A stretch of DNA of 64,000 nucleotides, taken from Carposina sasakii. Lineage: Eukaryota; Arthropoda; Insecta; Lepidoptera; Carposinidae. The stretch is taken from NCBI GenBank assembly GCA_014607495.2, contig CP053159.1, positions 1,185,501-1,249,500 of the forward strand, written 5' to 3'. The notes under the pieces are model-generated. The model was not told the origin of the DNA, made no database searches, and saw only the letters and a list, made by a program, of their open reading frames with translations. Both the position numbers and the translations under genes were made by a program. This document shows positions 13,001 to 24,600 of the stretch, one piece after another. Every line of letters begins with the position of its first letter. Position 1 is the stretch's first letter.

Positions 13001-14567
13001 TTTAAATATATTCTATCTATTCTATAAATCCGAGGGTCACTGGAGGTTGTAGGGCCCGGTGGTGGGCGCACCCATAGTGAATCTATCTATTCTATTCAAA
13101 ATAGGCTGTGGAACGAACAAACCTACCTATTATCTGCTGCTAACAATTAAAAGTATATCGTTGTTCTTGCAGGGAGCCGGAGAAGCGGCCGAGTATATCC
13201 GCCTTGCTGTCGCACCCGTTCTTCCGACAGATACGTAAGACGGACTGTCTCGCCGCACTGCTCACTCGGGTGTCGAGGATCGAGCCCAATCCGAGTGAGT
13301 TTGACCACTTCTTAGTTAAAATAAAACAGGAATATGCAGCTTTGGTTTTTCACAACTTCTTAAAAGGTCATCCTTAAAATACATTCCACGTTCGCAATGG
13401 GCGTTTTTCCATTTTTTGTAAGCTAAAATTAGGTAAATAGTATGTCTCGTTTGGACGACACGAGAAAGATGATGATGACGATCTCCGACCGTATTTCTAT
13501 CAAGGCGACCAATCTCTACGAAGATTGGCCAGGTACGCAGGAGATATTATAGTGCACAAGTGTGTGCGCAAACACAGATGCACTCTCTATTCCGTTTCTC
13601 TCATAGTCCGATGGGACGGAAAGCCGACACGACCGGAGAGAGATCAGGCGCAGGACCAACAGTTTTACGTGCTTTCCGAGGCACGAGCTAAGTGTGTAAA
13701 TCTGTACATGAAATAAATTCATTGGTACAGGCCCGTGACTGGGATCGAACTTACGCCTCCTGCTTGGAAGGTGCACGTCTTAACCACTGGGCTATCACCG
13801 CTTCTATTATAATGTATTATATAAGTTAATCATAGAATATATATGAGCTACAGAGCACCATTATTTTTGACGGTCGATTGGTGTAGTTGGTAGTGGCCCT
13901 GCCTGCGACGCCATAGGTCCTGGGTTCGAATCCCGGTAGGTGCAAACATTGATGTGATGAATATCGATGTTTGTTTCCGAGTCATGGATATTTATATACT
14001 TATCTATGTATTTATATACCATTGCTAGTACCCACGACACAAGACCTTAGGGATCTTAGTGTGGAATTAGGTCAATGTGCTGTGAAGTGTGTGAATATGT
14101 ATTATCGCTTTCTTTTTATTGTCATAATAAACTAGATAAAAAGCCGCGGTCGTGTCGTCTAGTGACGAGACTCTAATTTTACATATAAATCTTACTCTTG
14201 AATCACAATACATTTTTTTTTTTAAACGCATCGATATCCGTTGCGTAGTTTTAAAAATCTAAGCATACATTTGGACAGACAGCGAGAAGCGACTTCGTTT
14301 TATAACGTGTAGTGAAAATACGGATGAGCGCAAAAACTGTGATCTCCTGGCTGTATACACATAGTTTCTCTCGCTTTTATGAAGCCTAATACATTTACTA
14401 GTTAACCAAAGTATGTGAATATGTTTGGTTTATTACAAGTTTCGGACATCAAGCAAGTCTAGTTGAAAATATATTTTGATCTAGTTTCAGATGACATGTC
14501 GGCTCTGTTACTCCAGGAGAAGATGAGCGAGATGGAAATAGAAAAGGTGACCGAATGGGACTTCTAA
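7065..14567 (+). CDS. STE20-related adaptor (STRAD) pseudokinase, seven exons, 362 aa
   Basis: Exons: 7065-7229, 7520-7752, 9461-9638, 10535-10724, 11183-11306, 13173-13294, 14491-14567. All introns are GT-AG and the phases close exactly. STRAD binds and allosterically activates the LKB1 kinase together with MO25 in the cytoplasm. The kinase fold is visible but disabled. The glycine loop is degenerate (CCGGEAVVY, ~18-26) and the VALK lysine is kept (~40). HRD reads HRS (~132-134), and DFG is replaced by GLR (~152-154), as in known STRADs. WLSPELLEQ and [20 protein letters not shown] match kinase subdomains VIII-IX. The protein ends in WDF, matching the family's C-terminal WEF motif that docks on MO25. 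Start: first ATG of exon 1 (MFNPN). Length is close to animal STRADs. Introns 2-6 hold SINEs, a palindromic MITE and LINE pieces. The two vertebrate paralogues cannot be distinguished here. Confidence 0.93.
7765..7852 (+). repeat. 3' end of the tRNA-derived SINE seen at 13873
   Basis: The words 'ttagtgtgggactaggt' and 'gtgctgtgaagtgtgtgaat'-like sequence, followed by a (TATT)n tail, match the 3' part of the SINE at 13873-14110. The promoter half is absent. It lies in STRAD intron 2. Confidence 0.6.
8246..8335. repeat. 17-bp tandem repeat in STRAD intron 2
   Basis: About five head-to-tail copies of ttctgttacaacttctt, with the last copies degraded. The related phrase 'cccttctgttaca' appears near 17389, suggesting that the unit derives from a dispersed repeat. 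Confidence 0.75.
8785..9267 (-). mobile_element. tRNA-derived SINE, composite copy 1 (STRAD intron 2)
   Basis: Read on the minus strand, it starts with a tRNA-like head. There is an A-box-like 'tagcccagtggttaag' and a B-box-like 'agttcgatccc'. The body runs through 'gacgggaaagcc'-type sequence and ends in a (ATC)n run at 8785-8795. A second copy of the body's end is repeated at 8820-8850, so the element is composite. It shares its whole layout with 13398-13802 in intron 6 of the same gene. Confidence 0.7.
9890..10070 (-). repeat. Dispersed repeat family R, copy 2
   Basis: Contains 'catctccttccgtgcat', 'gcgataagcttacaacttgt' and related words in the minus orientation of the family described at 138-330. 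It lies in STRAD intron 3. A diverged further copy lies at about 11470-11660 in intron 5. Confidence 0.55.
10171..10435. mobile_element. Palindromic MITE with 7-bp target duplication
   Basis: Two nearly identical inverted arms of about 115 bp (starting catagagtaataagatgtag and ending with its complement) flank a short loop. GTTCTGG directly precedes (10164-10170) and directly follows (10436-10442) the element, as expected for a target-site duplication. The 7-8 bp size would suit a hAT-type element. A lone, diverged arm occurs at 36927-37053 in the ceramidase gene. No coding capacity. Confidence 0.8.
10772..10905 (+). repeat. Fragment of the tRNA-derived SINE body
   Basis: Shares 'ctccgaccgtatttcgg', 'gcacaagtgtgtg' and 'gatgggacggaaagccgaca' with the SINE at 13468-13802, with internal deletions. 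It lies in STRAD intron 4; another small piece in opposite orientation is at about 11113-11155. Confidence 0.55.
11731..12782 (-). mobile_element. LINE 3' end (jockey/CR1-like) split by an RTE insertion
   Basis: The two halves are 11731-11840 and 12555-12782. On the minus strand they encode a C-terminus with [21 protein letters not shown] related, unsplit copy is at 48932-49212, which proves that the 704 bp between the halves were added later. Only the last part of ORF2 and the 3' UTR are present, as in a 5'-truncated LINE. It lies in STRAD intron 5. Confidence 0.8.
11841..12544 (-). mobile_element. 5'-truncated RTE-clade LINE nested in another LINE
   Basis: Minus-strand frames (11856-12197, 12163-12588) give the C-terminal end of an RTE reverse transcriptase protein: [22 protein letters not shown], then [29 protein letters not shown] and [12 protein letters not shown] (ATG)n tail follows at 11841-11860. 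The 10-bp direct repeat ACCAATGTTG at 11831-11840 and 12545-12554 is the target duplication. One frameshift separates the two frames near 12180, so the copy is dead. Confidence 0.88.
12783..12870 (+). repeat. Small RTE 3'-end fragment
   Basis: The plus-strand words 'gggagatcgagccttgtggc' and 'gtccagtggactgcaatag' match RTE C-terminal/3' UTR sequence also present at 39020-39112. Too short to date or orient further. Confidence 0.5.
13030..13081. repeat. Single arm of the TTCACTATGGG inverted-repeat element
   Basis: Matches the right arm of the MITE at 17008-17178 almost base for base (gagggtca...ggtgggcgcacccatagtgaa). The opposite arm is missing. It lies in STRAD intron 5, next to a 'tctatctattctat' simple repeat. 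Confidence 0.7.
13398..13802 (-). mobile_element. tRNA-derived SINE, composite copy 2 (STRAD intron 6)
   Basis: The SINE proper is 13468-13802 on the minus strand: tRNA-like head (A box 'tagcccagtggttaag', B box 'agttcgatccc') at the 13802 side and a (ATC)n end near 13468. The adjoining 13398-13467 ('aatgggcgtttttccatt' ... 'gacgacacgagaaagat') is also present beside copy 1. A head-only copy lies at about 49818-49895 (+). Confidence 0.75.
13873..14110 (+). mobile_element. tRNA-derived SINE with intact A and B boxes
   Basis: The first 75 bp resemble a tRNA. The A box is 'tggtgtagttggtagtgg' and the B box is 'gggttcgaatccc', which would form an internal RNA polymerase III promoter. About 160 bp of tRNA-unrelated body follows. 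The acceptor ends do not pair, so this is not a functional tRNA. A truncated sibling is at 7765-7852. It lies in STRAD intron 6. Confidence 0.75.
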
Positions 14568-14721
14568 TGACAATACTTACATTAATACAAAATATTACAA
14601 AAACGAATATTATTTATTTATAGATTTATCCATTTGTTTGGATATATTAATAACAAGAGTCAATTGTATATTAGTAAATATGGCGCTAGTGTCTATGTCA
14701 ATTTAATACATTATCATTTAT

Positions 14722-15490
14722 TAACCGACTGCGCTAAAAGGAGGGTTATGTGTTTAGGGATTTAGGTGCTGGGGACCGTGAGGTAAAAATATGTAGTACT
14801 GTCAGAGATAGTTACCTGGTTGTTTTCTCTTCTTTCTTCCTCCGCGCGGAATGTTAGGGTTTTCAGGTGGTTTTCACTTCAATCCAATTTAGGTATTCTG
14901 CACTGGTACTTCACTTTTAAACGCAGGGCACTCCTTTGGGTAGGTCCGTTTGTCACACAAGAAAATTCACTTGTCGAGACGTGAGCTCGGTACAGGGATG
15001 GCAGGGCAACTGGCAGAGCAGGGCGAAGGGGAAACACGTGGCCAGCATCCACGGCGCGGCGAGGAAAAGAGATAGGACGATTAGAAGAGGGAGATACAAA
15101 ATTATAGTTTTAACAATTAATTACCCAACTGCGCTAAAAGGAGGGTTATGTTCTTCTAGTGTATGTTTGTATATAGGTACCTATATTTCTTAATACATTC
15201 CGGGCCTAAACGGCTCGTATCATTTGTCTAAGGGCTGATTTTTCGAAACGTCAGATCTGAAGAACACCTAAAGTTGATGCTGTCTCTATTATGATCACGT
15301 TTCGGAGAAAGACAGCATCAACTATATTCTTTTGACAGACTATTTGCGGTTTGGAAAAATCGGCCCTTTATCACAAGAGATATATCAGTAAACATAGCGC
15401 CGGTGTCTATGTCAATTTCGTATATTATTATTTATTACCCGACTGCGCTAGAATGATGGTTATGTTTTTCGAGTATATGTATGTATGTAT
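14722..15490 (+). repeat. Three related 'cgactgcgctaaaagg' repeat copies between convergent genes
   Basis: Variants of 'ccgactgcgctaaaagg' plus 'agggttatgt' occur near 14724, 15123 and 15437, and a further one near 50308. Each is followed by gt/ta-rich sequence. They fill most of the space between the STRAD stop and the end of the triokinase gene. No gene is seen between. Confidence 0.5.
15230..15368. mobile_element. Small MITE with 'agggctgattttt' termini
   Basis: The outer ends ('agggctgattttt' and 'aaaaatcggccct') are inverted. Internal halves around 'gatgctgtctctatt' and 'aaagacagcatcaa' are also inverted. A second copy with the same organisation lies at 54379-54503. Flanking TA/TTA is compatible with a PIF/Harbinger- or mariner-type duplication, but the exact boundary is ambiguous. 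Confidence 0.65.
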
Positions 15491-15636
15491 GTATGTATAT
15501 TACTTTGCCACGCTTCGTGAAATTGACATTGGGGAAAAATCTTTATGCAGTCGGGTTTTTTTTTCATAAAAATCTTAGCCTATATCACTAGAAGTAGCAT
15601 ACAACTTAAATGACACAAAGCTTAGCATAATAAACT

Positions 15637-18600
15637 CTATTTGCTGGCAATAAAGTCGCAGACGGCTTGTATCCACACGGCGGCTGCGCGCGCGCCGGCG
15701 TCCTCACCCGTGGTATACGCTGTGTCCACGTACGAGGCGCGACCCGCTCTGAGATATATTACAAGGTTAGGGACATTGTAAAAAGGTATTAAGGTAGATA
15801 GGTAAGGTACCTTTACATACATATAATCACGCCTTTATCCCTTACGGTGTAGGCAGAGCACCAAGAGTCGATAGGACCACATGGTGCCACTTCTGACCAA
15901 TTTTGAGGGTATAGTTGAGATGTACAAGTTCGGTTAGTAGTGACAGGTGGTCAGCCCATCGCCTACATAACACAAAGACCCTCTTGTCCCTCTACTGACT
16001 TGTACAGTATGCCCGGGAAGAGAAGCAGCTGTAGTATTATACTTTTTTCTTTTTCACTTCCGCAGCATAGAAGAGACTTTTGGAATGGAAGAGGTACCTT
16101 TACATACATCCATAATACACACAGTTGTGTTTTAAATGGGGTAGCCAGAAACTGCAGATGTAAAATCCCACACCCACGTTTAGTATATCGGCAACAGATT
16201 TAAAAGATCAGTGACAAGTTTCTAGCTCGTCGCCTGACATAATACCCAAGTTCCTTCTTCGGCCGACCATGGAGAAGAAATAAAAGAGGAGTAGCGGCTA
16301 AGTATATTTTCATACAAAAATAGTGTGCTGCGGAGCGGGGGTGAAGTATGGGACGAGGGGAGCATTGAACACTGTAGCCCTGCCCATTTACATAGAAACC
16401 ACCTTGTAGTGACTAGTCAAACTATTTGCTCATTATCAATATGGTTCAAGATTGTTTTACTAGTGCAATTACTCATCACTAGATGGCAATATTATACTAC
16501 GTTTTAGTAAAAAAGTATCCTGATAAAAGCGCTAGTGTCTTTGTAATTTTAATACGATTACATTTCGGAGCACAAGCGCGTGCTTGCAGCTACTGCGTTA
16601 CACTGGCGCTGAAGCTCCGCCCCTATCATGACGTCATGGCCTCACGATTACCACACGACGCAGTTCATAATCCCACCTCCTCTTTTATACCTTCTTCATG
16701 GGGCCGACTTTTCATTTTGTTTTCTTTTCATTTACTTTTCTTTTGTCGGGGAGGTTCAGCAGTGGACTTCTCGTGGCTGAAAATGATGATCATGATTCAA
16801 TATGGGAATACTTACTTGGCAGTCATACTAGCCGTGCTTCGTGCACCTTTCTCCGCTGCGTCTGCTATCCTCTTCAGTAAAACCGGTAAAGGTTCACTTA
16901 TATGCTGTCTGAAGGCGGACGCTGATTGGTCGAGAGTGTCTAGCTGGAAGATTTACTAAATATTTACATGAAATTGTATTAGGCGTTACAATTCGGAAGT
17001 TCAAACATTCACTATGGGTGCGCCCACCACCGGGCCCCTACACCCTCCACTGACCCTCGGATCTGATAACTCATAATTGCGACAACAGGCACTTGCACTA
17101 ACTACAATCGCCACGAGAAACCAGACCCGAGGGTCAGTGGAGGGTGTAGGGCCCGGTGGTGGGCGCACCCATAGTGAAATATTTACATGTTAAACCAAAT
17201 GCTATAAAAATAGCCTACTATAAAGAAGCAATCCTTAAAATTTGAGTCTCGAAATCACATTTATTTTTCAAGATTGTATGCACATTCCTGCGTTATTTAG
17301 TAATTCTCCATACTATTAGGTATCTGAAAAAATAAACATACGATTTCGATTCTCATATTTTATGGATAGGTTCCTATATTAACATACCCCTTCTGTTACA
17401 TCCTGTATAAAATATACTAGCATGAGACAGAAAGCGATAGATTAACATACCATAGTCCTATCTCCCGGTTCGGCGCCACCATACTTGGAGATGGACAGCA
17501 TAGCGCTCTCCCACGCTGACAACCAGGATTTTACGTCTGAGGATTTTTCACTGCAAAGAAATATAATAATAGAATAGGTATATCATTATTTGTATGCATT
17601 CGAAATACCTTCTAAAACTCGTTCTCAATGGAAGCGAACGAGTAAATTTGCTGCCAGAGGCGCTGAAGTAGCAACTTTATTGTACCCGACGCAAAAATGG
17701 GGGCCACTAACAAAAATTGAATTGAATTTTTATCGAATGTTCCAGTGGCAGAACATTTTATAAAAAAGGGTGTTGCATGTGGTGCAGAATAGAGACTCGT
17801 AACCGAATGACTTAAACTGAAAGCAGTGCTTTGCACTCCCTTTCTACAATTCAATTCAAATCGTTTATTGGACATGAACGTACAGGGTGATTTTTGGTCG
17901 TCAACGTTCCCGAAAACTACGGAATCTCCTCATCATCACGATCATTTTTCTCTATGGAAGCATACCTGGGAAGTGTGTGGTTTCCAAAATATTAGGGTCC
18001 AAAGTTGAGTAAATAGACTGCGTTTTTCTGCATAAATGCACATAGACGCACGTAGCAAGATTTTTTCACGAGAAATAATTAATATCTGTCTATAAATAAA
18101 CTAGCATAAACACTAGACACTATAAATTTCGCCAGATCAAGTAATTAAAAAAATTTTTTTTAAAAAAAAAATTTTTTTTCCCTGCATTTTTTTTGGCATA
18201 AACTTACTTTATTTTATGTATAGAGTACGCACCCTTCGTTAAAGGTGGCCACAAAAAAACATCCTGTATACACAACTTATTTGTCGATTGTAATTTTTTA
18301 TGTTACTTTCTATATTTGTTACGGTCTATCAAGTATAAGTTGGCGTTTCAGGGCTTTATGGCAGCCAACGTAGAAGTAATAACGGTTATGATCGCCTATA
18401 GACAAAATCTACGAGAACTGCTAGCGCAAAAGCCAAGCCAACTAGTTTATCTAGGAAGTTATGTTAGAAAAACTTACCTAAATGAATGGAAAGAGGGCAG
18501 GAAGATGATGAAGAGCATACCTAGCCATAGCTTGCGAAGCAGCAGACAGGCCCAAGCTGTAGATGCCACCGGACGTGCCGCCCATATCGGTCTCTGCCAT

Positions 18601-21600
18601 CTCCGAGAGGTCCCACAGCACGCGCGACGGGTGCTGTGTGTCTGCTGACTGAAGGTACACTTGGATGGCTGGGGAGAGATTACTTTTGTAGAGGCAGGAC
18701 GGCGCTACTGTCTATGGATATTACATACATCCCTATTAATATTATAAACGCGAAAGTTTGTGAGTATGGATGGATGGATGGATGTTTTTCACGTAAAAAC
18801 GGCTGGAGCGATTTTAATAAAATTTGGTATGGAGTTAGCTGACATCCTGAATTAACACATAGGCTACTTTTTATCTAGGATAATTTCGACATTTTATTTT
18901 TTTCTGCAGTCTACGCGGCGTCCACTAGTAATAGATATAATGATTGTGTTCACAAACTCGGTAACCAGAACTGCAGGATTATAAAGGAGATCTCATGTTT
19001 AGCATAGCGAGGGACAGATGGAAATGTTCAGTGATTAGTTGCTTGCTTATCGCCTAAGAGAATGCCCGAGTTCTTTTGTCGACTCTTACGACATGCACGG
19101 AAGGAGATGCAGCTGATGCATTCTAGTGAAGCCGCCATGTTATTCCATGAATATGGGTTCTTAGGGAGGTATAATATGATATCTTCGGTTACCTAGATCT
19201 GGAGGGCAGACCAGTGAAGATCCTAGTGGGTAGTTCTTTTCTCCTCTTCGTTTCATTCTTATAGGTTATATCATACCTCAAAGTTATTAAAACCACTACG
19301 AATCTCTTGTATCTCTGACCAGTAGAATAATAATACGATTATTTCTACTCAGAAGCAATGTAGGTATTATACCTACTTAAGTTTTTACGAGTACCTTGCG
19401 TCGGGATAAGTTACCACCGTTGAAACACGTAAATATTAAAAAGATGAACGTAGGTATCTAATCATAGTTTCTATAAATACCCTGAGCGAACTTCTTTAAA
19501 GTGTTCCCGCAATCACCATCCCCACAGCCGGAGTCAAGTCGGTTGAGAAGGTCTTCCTTCAGAGAGACTGCCTCAGCCGCCGCCGACAACGCGCCAAGGA
19601 GCAGCGCTTGTTGGTCTGGAGATAACGTGGGACCGGATGGTAGCTGTAGGTCCGGTAATAAGGTATAAGTAATAAATAAATGGGTCTCGTGTCGGAGATC
19701 ACGGGTAGGTAATTGGAAACGTGTGTGAATGAGTCTAATATAGGAGATTCCGGATTTAGGAGAAACAAGATATTCTCTTGCTTTTGCTTATTCGGAACAC
19801 CTTCAATAAACTTGTATTTTTCGAAGAATTATCCATATTAGCGTCAAATTAGTAGTAGCTGGAATACTACATAAAGTCTGTCAATAACGTTGTCTTATTA
19901 TCAGCTGGTTTGTCATATATACAAATAGACAACACCCGCAGCATAACTGTTGGCGACTGCTTGGTCGCGTTCCTTTTTATATGAATATTTCTATTTTTTA
20001 ACTGATTTTGTCAAAATTATTGTTTTACACTGTCAGAAGAAAATTTGTTGCAAATGGTCGATTTTATGTTATATTTTCATTTACAATATAGTTTTACCTG
20101 AAATCGGGTTTTCATTGTAGTAGGCTTACCAGAAACCTTAACATTGGTCCTTCGAATCCTAAATTTTGCAGTTCTTTCGAGTGTTTTCTTGTAAGTTTAC
20201 GATGGTGAAAACTCGATCTGGAAATTTCCTTCTGACAGCTGCCCCATTTACCAGGAGTAATGAGACAGTGGCGGCAACCCCGGCATTTGCCCTTGCTCCC
20301 CTCGGGGAGTGCAGTGCCGACCATGCCAACGCCACGCTCACTGTCCCTGGAGGCACGAATACTAGGGATAGCTCTAGCCCTAATACAATTAGACCCTTTC
20401 AGCGTATGAGCACACCGGCACCTTCTCAAAATGGCTCCATCCGTACCACAGCATCGGCATCGGCCCGCAGGTTAGCGCTAGAAGCAGAATTTCAACGACG
20501 GCAGCTAGAGCGAGATCGTCAGCTTCTAGAACGCGAGAGAGAGGTCGAACAAATGGAGCTAGCAGCCATGTTGGCCACTGAAGATGCAGATAAGTGCCCC
20601 TCAGTAGTTGAATCATCCGTAGAGGCGTGGGTAAAAGACGCCAGGATGCAGCAGCAACCGGTGAGACACACCACGCTGACAGCTGAACCCTGCACTCAGG
20701 GCAATAACGGCGCAGCTGCACAGTGACGTTGCTCCTGCCACCAACGATATGGCCCCAACTTACAAATGCCATACTGATGCTAGCAGGTGGCAAAAATAAA
20801 TACCGCATTGCCACCATTTTCTGGCAATATGGGAGAGTGGCTTGCTTTTATCAACATTTACAACCGCACTAAATCCCAATTCTCGCCCGCAGACAACATA
20901 GCTCGCCTGTGCCACGCTCTCCCGCGGCCCAGCTCGTGAAACCGTCGAGGCGCTGCTTTATACGGAGGATCCTGACAACGTGGTACGAGCCCTGGAACGC
21001 AACTTCGCTAGGCCAGAGCTCATTGTGTCACACCAGATCGCGACATTGGGAGCATATCCGAAGCTAAGTACCCCAGAACATGTTAACTCGTTTGCTAATA
21101 AACTACAAAACTGTGTCGCAGCTATAAGAATACTCCAACAGCACGAACATCTCTATTCGCCCGAATTGTTTAGGATTGCATTATCGAAATTAAGTGAATT
21201 AACAAAAGCTAGATTCACTGATTATGCCTATGAAAATGACCACGGTGCACCAAAATTACAATTACTGAGCGACTTCTTACTACAAGAAGCGGATAGGCAG
21301 CTAAAATTTGCCTACGTCCCGATCTCAACCGCTCTATACGCACCCCCGAAGGCCAATTTTCCAACCTATAAACCGGCAATACAGAGGCGCGAAAATATTC
21401 ACGCTTCTACGATACAGAGATGTTCATATTGCCAAGGAGAACACAGTATTAAAACTTGTAGTCAATTTAAGGCGTTAACCGTAGAAGATAGATGGAGTTG
21501 GGTACGCGACGCTAAAATTTGCTTTCGCTGTCTAAAGGCTACTCCACACAGGTGGAATAACTGTAGAGCGAAAAATGTGGGGGTCAATGGTTGTGCGAGA

Positions 21601-24600
21601 AGACACAACTCACTGCTACATAATAATATGTTAACGCAGCCTTCACCCGTCTCTGTAGAACCTACATCAGAGCCAGAACAGCTTCAACACATTTCCGACG
21701 TAATTGCTTACACTACTCCAGGCACATCGTCACCACGAGTACGACCACGCGCGCTGCTTAAGATCCTGCCAGTCATCGTGAGAGGAGAACATGGCGAGTG
21801 CGGCACATGGGCGTTACTCGACGACGGAAGTACGGCTACAATCATAGACGCCGAGTTAGCACGACGCATCGGTGCCAAGGAGTCAAGCACGGAGGACCTA
21901 CGCATAGAAGGTGTAGGTGGCATGACACGAAACACAACCGTATGTAACGTCCAGTTTTATATTAGAGGTAGTTTTCTAAATGATGAAATATCTCATAGAG
22001 AATGCACGCTCGATGCACGCACTCGGACTTAGTTCTCAGAGAGTAGATCAAGCCGACATAAATCGCTACCAACATTTGCTCGATTTATCAACGTATCTTA
22101 CTTACGAAGACGCCAAGCCCTTGGTCCTTATAGGCGCAGGCGATTGGTTTTTATCAACTAGTCGCGAAGTGAGGTACGGTAAACCATCGGAACCAGTCGC
22201 ATCGCGTTCTCTCTTAGGATGGACTTTACATGGATATCTGCCGCGCAACTTGAAACGCGTGGATTATGTAAATAATTTGTTAGAATTAGACAATATTGAC
22301 GTGTTATTGAAAGAACAATATAGGCTGGATTCGATAGGGATAACTAAAACGCCCCCAAAAAATTCTCTGGAAGATCAACGCGCACTAGACATTCTCGAGG
22401 CAACCTCACACCGTCTCCCGTCGGGTCGTTACGAAGTAGGATTACCGTGGCGGCATTCAATGTACATATCTGTACCCGATAGTTACCCTCAAGCGTTCTC
22501 GCGATTGAAGTCTTTAGAAAAACAAATGGCTAAAGATGAAAAGTTTGCAGTGGCATATAAGCAGTTTGTCCAGGGAGTACTCGACAAAGGTTATGCTGAA
22601 GAATGCAGCCCAGATAGTTACCATTCTAAAAATAATCAATCAAATAGGTTGATATGGTATTTACCGCATTTTGGTGTTTACCACCCTCAAAAAAACAAAC
22701 TAAGGGTGGTTCACGACGCGGCTGCATCGACAAATGGCGTAAGTCTCAATAGTTTACTTTTAGTTGGTCCAGATTTGCTACAATCTTTATTAGGAATACT
22801 TTTTAGATTTCGCGAGGGCCGCGTAGCTATCACTGGTGACGTCCGGGAAATGTTTCCACAGATTAAAATTCAAGAGAGTGATAGGGATGCGCAGAGGTTT
22901 TTGTGGCGCGGCGGAGACTCTACAGCCCCAGTAAAGGAATATAGAATGAGCTCGATGATTTTTGGTGCCGTTTCGAGTCCGTTTATTGCTGTATACATAA
23001 AAAATAAAAATGCCATGGAGTATGAAAGATCGCACCCTAAGGCAGTTCGTGAAATTATCGATAATCATTACATGGATGATTATATTAGTAGTTTCGATGA
23101 TGTTGACGAGGCAGCCAGCGTAGCGTCAGATGTATATACTGTACATAAGTTTTGTTGTTTTGAAATGCGAGCATGGATTTCAAATGACTCGAAGGCTCTG
23201 TCGGGCATTCCAAAAATGTTGTGGGCTAATCCTGACATTGATGTTAGCCTGCCATCGGAAGTAAGTACCCTAGGGATTATTTGGAATCCTTCTGAGGATC
23301 TATTAAGATTACGTATGGGATCTCCCAAATGTCAACAATAATCTAACTAAACGAAGTGTATTATCACAAGTCATGAAGGTATATGACCCATTAGGATTTT
23401 TAGCTCCAATTACCATACAGGGGCGAATTCTCATTCAAAAACTGTGGAGACAAGGCTTAGACTGGGATGACACACTACCTGAAACATTCGCTAATATGTG
23501 GAAAGAATGGTTAGAAAGTCTAGAAGGGACACGCAACATAAAAATTCCCAGATGGTACGTCGGTTCCCATAATGTCAAGGACACCCAACTACATGTGTTT
23601 TGCGACGCTAGTGAAGAGGCCTACGCATGTGTGTCTTATTGGCGTTTCGAGTTCAATGATGGAGGTGTTAAACTAGCTTTAATAGCCAGTAAAGCACGCG
23701 TAACGCCTTTGAAACCGTCTACCATACCTAGGCTTGAGCTACAGGCTGCGTTGATAGCATCAAGACTTTCTAAGACAATTCAGGATAGTCATAGAATAAA
23801 ACCGTCATCGATTGTATATTGGACTGACTCGACAACAGTTCTGCAATGGTTACGTGGGGATGCTCGCCGGTATAAGCAGTTTGTAGCACATAGGGTTGGA
23901 GAAATAACCGAGACTACGAACGTTGCAGACTGGCATTGGGTTCCCGGGGCTCTTAATGTAGCAGATGATGCTACGAGATCCAATGTCGCAATAACTAACT
24001 CGTCCCATAGGTGGTTTGTAGGTCCGTCCTTTCTCCTAAGTCCTCCTGAGGATTGGCCGAAAGAACCTATTAGAGAGATCACGCCAACTCCAGAGTTAAA
24101 AAGCGAGTTGGTGCGATATCTAGCACAAGATGCAAGTCATGATAATGACATACCCATACCAGACCCAAGTCGCTTCAGTGTCTGGTTTAGACTTCTACGA
24201 GCTACTGCACGATTTATAGTAGGCGCGAGAACTTTCAGATCATTTATTCGAAAACCGTTATGCCCAAATTCTAAATTATTTACTAATCAAGTTTTCTCTA
24301 AACAGGTAGTAGCAGAAGACATCATCCTAGCAGAGAGATTGTTAATATCTAAAATACAAAAGGATTGTTTCTCTAAAGAGTTAATGGCTTTGAACTTCTT
24401 GCAAGTCTTACCTAAAGACAGTCGCCTTTCTTCCCTCGCCCTGAAGATCGACGAAGAAGGTCTTTTAAAACTGGACTCTCGGATAAAGAATGCGCCTGAT
24501 ACAAATGAAAAACGCAGAAACACCTAATTGTGTTGGACGGTGATCATCCACTCGTCCGGTTGTTAATTAAGGATTGTCATATAAGGGCTGCTCACGGCTT

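Noticed and set aside
13873..13947. Possible functional tRNA gene
   Set aside because: A and B boxes are good, but the acceptor stem does not form and the SINE body follows directly.
20159..20817. Minus-strand open frames opposite the BEL/Pao gag
   Set aside because: They lie antisense to a recognisable gag region and show no protein family; they are shadows of the gag codon composition.
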